Of a DNA stretch of 64,000 bases, positions 60,428 to 64,000 are shown piece after piece. The stretch covers positions 1-64,000 of the forward strand of contig NZ_QHLQ01000010.1 of the NCBI RefSeq assembly GCF_011813015.1, read 5' to 3'. Each line of letters begins with the position of its first letter. The stretch's first letter is position 1. Made by a program: the position numbers and the translations under genes. The notes under the pieces were generated by a model, which saw nothing but the letters and a program-made list of their open reading frames with translations, was not told the DNA's origin and ran no database searches. The DNA is from Parasedimentitalea denitrificans. GTDB taxonomy: Bacteria; Pseudomonadota; Alphaproteobacteria; Rhodobacterales; Rhodobacteraceae.

Positions 60428-61492
60428 TCAGTACTTAAACCCAGGTGTCGAGTGTGACAGGGTCAGTTCTTCGTCGTCCATCTCAGCCCCGATGCCATCA
60501 AACAGTGGGGTCGACAGATACCGCTCACCTGTATCTGGCAGCATCGCCAGAATAACCGAACCTTCAGGGGCCTTCTCGGCCACTTTCAGCGCAGCGGCAA
60601 CAGATGCCCCACCGGAAATCCCTGCCAAAATGCCCTCTTCCGCTGCCAGACGACGTGACATGGCGATGCTTTCTGGGCCTGTTACAGGCTCCAGCCCGTC
60701 AAAATATCCCTTATCCAACGCCTCTTGCAGCACCAGTGGGATAAAGTCCGGTGTCCATCCCTGCACCGGGTGTGGTGTGAACGACGGATGGCTTTCAGAC
60801 GGCTCGCCCTCATCATTGCGGACCTGCGCGGTGCCAGATGCAACCAGCGCGGCATTCTCTGGCTCGCTCAGCACAATCTTCAGATCAGGACGTGCCTGTT
60901 TCAGCACCCGACCCAAGCCGGTGGCGGTGCCGCCGGTGCCATAGCCCAAAACCACTTGATCCAGTTTGGCACCGTCAAAATCGCCCAGGATCTCGCGTGC
61001 GGTGGTGGCCTCGTGGATGTCGGCGTTGTCTTTGGTTTCAAACTGATGCGCCAGGAACCAGTCATTGGCCTTTGCCAATTCCTGAGCCTTCACCACCATG
61101 CCCATCCCCTTGTTTTCTTTGCGGGTCAGCACCACCTTGGCCCCCAGCATCCGCATCAACTGGCGGCGCTCAACTGAAAATCCATCGTGCATGGTGATAA
61201 CCAGCGGATAGCCCTTGGCGGCGCAGACCATGGCCAGACCAATACCGGTGTTGCCGCTGGTCGCCTCGACCACGGTTTGGCCGGGTTTCAACCGCCCCTC
61301 ACGCTCGGCCGCCTCGATGATGTTCAGCGCCAGACGGTCCTTGACCGAACCACCGGGGTTAAAGGCCTCAAACTTGACGTAGATATCAACGCCCTTGGGC
61401 GCGATCCGGTTCAGGCGAATGGTCGGCGTATCGCCAACGGTCTGCAAAATATTGTCATACAGGCGGCCACGGCCATTGGTTGTATAGATCAT
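60428..61492 (-). CDS. cysK: cysteine synthase A
   Basis: This 354-residue PLP enzyme makes cysteine from O-acetylserine and sulfide. PLP lysine K51 is in NPGGSVKDR, the substrate loop is EATSGNTG, and the phosphate loop is GYGTGGTATG. It is longer than the common form of about 310-320 residues because of an insertion after ENAALVASG (VRNDEGEPSESHPSFTPH) and a C-terminal tail (DDEELTLSHSTPGFKY). GAGGA precedes ATG 61492. Confidence 0.94.
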   Translation of the reverse strand: MIYTTNGRGRLYDNILQTVGDTPTIRLNRIAPKGVDIYVKFEAFNPGGSVKDRLALNIIEAAEREGRLKPGQTVVEATSGNTGIGLAMVCAAKGYPLVITMHDGFSVERRQLMRMLGAKVVLTRKENKGMGMVVKAQELAKANDWFLAHQFETKDNADIHEATTAREILGDFDGAKLDQVVLGYGTGGTATGLGRVLKQARPDLKIVLSEPENAALVASGTAQVRNDEGEPSESHPSFTPHPVQGWTPDFIPLVLQEALDKGYFDGLEPVTGPESIAMSRRLAAEEGILAGISGGASVAAALKVAEKAPEGSVILAMLPDTGERYLSTPLFDGIGAEMDDEELTLSHSTPGFKY

Positions 61493-61934
61493 ATCGGGTC
61501 CTCAGCAGATTGTGCCAAGCGGCACTGAATATTTCCCATTCTATATCAAACCGCTACGGCTTGGATACAAGAGCAGCACTGGCAAAACACACGCCAGTAT
61601 CACTGCGCCACCTGCACGGTTTTCACTGAGAATAGGCGCGATGCACGCCTTTGATCCGCCAATCACCAGCTTCTTGGGAAAAACATATCTGGTCGCGGTG
61701 AAACAAAGAAAATCTGCCTGAATTTTCAAATCCAAGCGTCCGTCAGAAATCCACCCAATTGTCGGGTTCAAAACTGATTATCGCGCTTAAACCTTGCATC
61801 AATTCGCCCCTCAGAATCATAGAACGCAAGATCAAAGGAGGGGCGGGATCCACCAGTTCGCACTCTTTGCAGATAGTGACTTTGGTTGCTAGTCTACGGA
61901 CACCGACGGAAACGACCCCTAGGGAGCGCAGAAT
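61493..61934. other. 0.44-kb gap upstream of cysK and the STAS-like gene
   Basis: This is the divergent region between cysK and the small gene at 61935. Short frames at 61541-61771 and 61743-61955 on the minus strand lack ribosome sites and family signals. No riboswitch or clear operator is recognised. Confidence 0.45.
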
Positions 61935-62360
61935 GTGGCAGAGAAAATCATTCACAGGGCCGAAGCCTTGGTAGAGGTGACTTGGCGACCAGCCCTCGCG
62001 GCCGTTTATCTAAATTGGTTCAGCGAATATGACGAAGGCACGCGCGTAAGAGACGCGGTTTTGGCCGCTCTTGACTGGGTCAATGCCAACCAAGTCGAAC
62101 ATTGGGTCGCCGACGTCTCAACTTCACCCAACGCCCTTTCAGACGCAGATTATCAATGGGTTAGCGGCGATGAGTTTCGATCCGCGATCCTAGGTTCGCC
62201 GCTTCGAAAATTCGTTTTGATTCCGCCGCTTCCAGAAACCGGACAGGATGTCGGCTGGGTCGCCGAATGGGAGGAGAATACGCTCACCAAGTTTGGTGAG
62301 CGCGTGAGGGCGAAAGTCTGCAAGGATTTGGACGATGCGACCCTCTTCCTCACCGGCTAA
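61935..62360 (+). CDS. small soluble protein, possibly STAS/SpoIIAA-like
   Basis: This 141-residue protein starts with GTG 61935 after AGGGAG. It has no signal peptide or TM helix. The middle (AALDWVNANQVEHWVADVST, then ALSDADYQWVSGDEF) resembles SpoIIAA-like/STAS proteins, with a strand-helix order and an Asp in the loop. This is a tentative fold match by eye. It is convergent with cysE, with 9 bp between stops, and divergent from cysK. Confidence 0.65.
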   Translation: MAEKIIHRAEALVEVTWRPALAAVYLNWFSEYDEGTRVRDAVLAALDWVNANQVEHWVADVSTSPNALSDADYQWVSGDEFRSAILGSPLRKFVLIPPLPETGQDVGWVAEWEENTLTKFGERVRAKVCKDLDDATLFLTG

Positions 62361-62369
62361 CAGCTGGCT

Positions 62370-63194
62370 TCAGTCCTCTGGGCTTCTGTTTCCGCAGGGC
62401 ACCACCTGATCCATGTTGACCGCAGGCTGATCACAGCCCGCTTCACCCACAATCTTGGCAGGCACGCCAGCCACGGTTGTGCATTCCGGCACCTCTTGCA
62501 ACACCACCGATCCGGCGGCAATGCGGCTGCAACGGCCAACCTTGATATTGCCCAGAACCTTGGCACCGGCTCCAATCAGCACGCCATCGGCGATCTTGGG
62601 GTGACGGTCTTCCTCTTCTTTGCCAGTCCCACCCAGTGTAACCGAGTGCAGCATAGACACATTGTTGCCCACCACCGCAGTTTCACCAATCACGATGGAA
62701 TGGGCATGGTCGATCATGATCCCCTGCCCCAGTTTGGCACCAGGGTGGATATCAATGCCAAAAATCTCGGATGTGCGCATCTGGATGAAATAAGCCAGAT
62801 CCTGCTGGCCCTCTTGCCACAGCCAATGGGCAACGCGATACGCCTGAACCGCCTGATAGCCTTTGAAATACAGGATCGGCTGCAACAACCGGTGGCAGGC
62901 TGGGTCACGATCATAGATCGCCATCAGGTCGGCACGCGCCGCCTCGACAATCGCTGGCGATTGCTCAAACGCATCATCAACGATTTCGCGCAGCACCATC
63001 ATCGACATTTCATTCGAGCACAGCTTGGCCGCAATGCGATACGACAGCGCTTTCTCGATTGATTTGTGATGCAGAACACAGGCGTGGATCAACCCGCCCA
63101 TCAGCGGCTGCGTGGCCACTGCGTCCTGTGCTTCGCTGGTGATCTGATCCCAGACCGGATCCAGAGCAGTTACGGTGTGCTGTGTTTCAACCAT
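62370..63194 (-). CDS. cysE: serine O-acetyltransferase
   Basis: This 274-residue enzyme makes O-acetylserine. It has an N-terminal helical domain, then a left-handed beta helix of hexapeptides (GIDIHPGAKLGQGIMIDHAH, HSVTLGGTGKEEEDRHPKI). Catalytic His and Asp are in the DHAHSIVIGETA region. ATG 63194 is chosen; the frame to 63230 is possible. The protein ends in ...CGNRSPED and lacks the C-terminal Ile that normally docks in the CysK active site. Confidence 0.94.
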   Translation of the reverse strand: MVETQHTVTALDPVWDQITSEAQDAVATQPLMGGLIHACVLHHKSIEKALSYRIAAKLCSNEMSMMVLREIVDDAFEQSPAIVEAARADLMAIYDRDPACHRLLQPILYFKGYQAVQAYRVAHWLWQEGQQDLAYFIQMRTSEIFGIDIHPGAKLGQGIMIDHAHSIVIGETAVVGNNVSMLHSVTLGGTGKEEEDRHPKIADGVLIGAGAKVLGNIKVGRCSRIAAGSVVLQEVPECTTVAGVPAKIVGEAGCDQPAVNMDQVVPCGNRSPED

Positions 63195-63534
63195 GGCTTT
63201 GCGTCCTGTTTTGCACCTCAAGTTTCGCATCTATGTGTCTTTTTGCCAAATGCAAAGATTTGATCGATCACATTCTTGAATGGAATAGATTTGCCCGGGC
63301 TTTTGGTTTCCCTTTGGGCTTTGCCCAAAGCGACCCACGCCGTGCCTGCGGCACGGCGCAAGGAAAGACTAAAGATTGCTGAGAGGCTCCTGAGGGACAC
63401 ATGTGCCCTCAGGAGCCATATCAAGGGTAAGGCGAGTCGCGACCGCCTCAATGAGCGATGCCCGCGCGATGCGCGGTGGCTTCCGGCCATCATTGACCCA
63501 GCCCCGATTCGCAAGAAATCATCAGAGCGCAACC
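63195..63534. other. hairpin-rich gap upstream of cysE
   Basis: No gene is seen. Inverted repeats include one near 63315-63334 (CTTTGGGC/GCCCAAAG), one near 63339-63360 (GCCGTGCC/GGCACGGC) and one at 63387-63419 (GGCTCCTGAGGG with CCCTCAGGAGCC). They adjoin copy 2 of the two-hairpin element and may be further parts of a repeat cluster. Confidence 0.5.
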
Positions 63535-63606
63535 GCGCTGCACCTTGGTGCAGCGCCACGCCCAACGGGAGCAGGCATCACTTAGATGCCCAGCGACGGG
63601 CGGGAG
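63535..63606 (-). repeat. two-hairpin intergenic element, copy 2
   Basis: Read on the minus strand: CTCCCGCCCGTCGC, hairpin 1 with stem GGCATC/GATGCC and 5-nt loop, TGCTCCCGTTGGGC, then hairpin 2 with stem GCGCTGCAC/GTGCAGCGC and 4-nt loop. Length and layout equal copy 1 exactly (72 nt). It begins 8 nt after the stop of the small gene at 63615 on the same strand. Confidence 0.8.
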
Positions 63607-63614
63607 GTTTTGGC

Positions 63615-63905
63615 TCAGTTGGTGCAGGTGCTGCGCGCCATGAGTGCCCCCAGAACGGTCATCACACAGCCACAGTAGTCGATGTTGTCAAAGGTTGGCT
63701 CGTCCCCCAACGGATACTTCCTTGCTGCGGCCATCAGGGATCCGTTGCCATAGAGGCGATGTAGGCGGCCATGCTGCTGCACATAGGTCCCGGCCAGATC
63801 CGCCTGGTCAAAGATTTGTGCACACATGGCGCGCCGTTCTTCGGGTTTGACCAGCAACAGCGCCCGGGCGACGGATGTCACATCACCGTGTAAGACCGGT
63901 CGCAT
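63615..63905 (-). CDS. small hypothetical protein coupled to the edge gene
   Basis: This 96-residue protein (MRPVLHGDVTSVARALLLVK, then PEERRAMCAQIFDQADLA) has a Cys-containing C-terminus (YCGCVMTVLGALMA). The ATG at 63905 overlaps the upstream stop as TGATG, so it is translationally coupled. The family is small, helical and of unknown function in Rhodobacteraceae-type genomes; I cannot name it with certainty. Confidence 0.75.
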   Translation of the reverse strand: MRPVLHGDVTSVARALLLVKPEERRAMCAQIFDQADLAGTYVQQHGRLHRLYGNGSLMAAARKYPLGDEPTFDNIDYCGCVMTVLGALMARSTCTN

Positions 63906-64000
63906 CACGTCAGCACCAAGCGCCCCGGCAGTCCTGCGCCGTATCGGGCTGATATCTGAGCGACTTCGATCTGGTCGCCTGCGATCACCGCATCCGCGAC
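63905..64000 (-). CDS. 3' end of an unidentified gene (cut by window edge)
   Basis: The last 31 codons are visible (VADAVIAGDQIEVAQISARY, then GAGLPGRLVLT) before TGA at 63905-63907. The TGATG junction with the next gene shows it is a real operon member. There is too little sequence to assign a family. Confidence 0.6.
   Translation of the reverse strand, partial: VADAVIAGDQIEVAQISARYGAGLPGRLVLT

Noticed and set aside
60261..60944. 227-codon open frame on the plus strand
   Set aside because: It is antisense to cysK, has no domain, and its composition reflects the high-GC third positions of cysK.

Overview
The window looks like a chromosomal segment of an alphaproteobacterium of the Rhodobacteraceae (Roseobacter group). 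The evidence is a PDH E1-beta with an N-terminal lipoyl domain, the pgk-ftsB-pdhABC neighbourhood, a VPLPA-CTERM protein, an M23 peptidase/bactofilin pair, and high-GC codon use in the core genes. The genus cannot be fixed from the sequence alone.

Region 1 (1-8.1 kb) is a worn accessory patch. The end of one IS1182-type element enters from the left edge. A second, complete copy follows at 144-1680 and carries an in-frame amber stop in its transposase. Next come a hybrid sensor kinase, an amino-acid-type binding protein beheaded by an IS1380 remnant, an intact AT-rich orphan binding protein, and an IS200-like element with a 28-bp perfect hairpin. About 1.2 kb of DNA without genes closes the patch.

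Region 2 (8.1-22.5 kb) is a catabolic and sensory block. It holds a dipeptide/oligopeptide-type ABC importer with two paralogous binding proteins, two permeases and a fused double ATPase. A divergent LysR regulator and a three-subunit FAD/[2Fe-2S] oxidoreductase of the opine-oxidase (OoxABC/HcnABC) type follow, then a chemoreceptor with a C-terminal tether motif. Together these could sense, import and oxidise an amino-acid or opine-like substrate.

Region 3 (22.7-35.3 kb) has tRNA-Leu(CAA), a VTT-domain membrane protein, a DsbB-like protein, an Lrp regulator divergent from arginase and ornithine cyclodeaminase, a valine-degradation operon (isobutyryl-CoA dehydrogenase, 3-hydroxyisobutyryl-CoA hydrolase, 3-hydroxyisobutyrate dehydrogenase), uvrA, an MFS transporter, a methyltransferase and a small secreted protein.

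Region 4 (35.5-54.8 kb) is mostly housekeeping: lpdA, DUF924, MFS, SDR, queA, a YhdP/AsmA-like protein, a Bcp peroxiredoxin, DUF455, M23 peptidase plus bactofilin, an AraC regulator, an EamA exporter, DUF3179, two cyclophilins, pgk and ftsB.

Region 5 (55-64 kb) has a VPLPA-CTERM surface protein, pdhA-pdhB-pdhC, a secreted protein of unknown function, cysK and cysE around a small STAS-like protein, and a coupled gene pair at the right edge.

The most interesting non-coding signal is a 72-nt two-hairpin element found at 45571-45642 (+) and 63535-63606 (-). The unpaired blocks are conserved, while both stems differ in sequence with compensatory changes, and each copy lies 3' of a gene read on the same strand. 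A third, truncated copy lies at 45498-45528.
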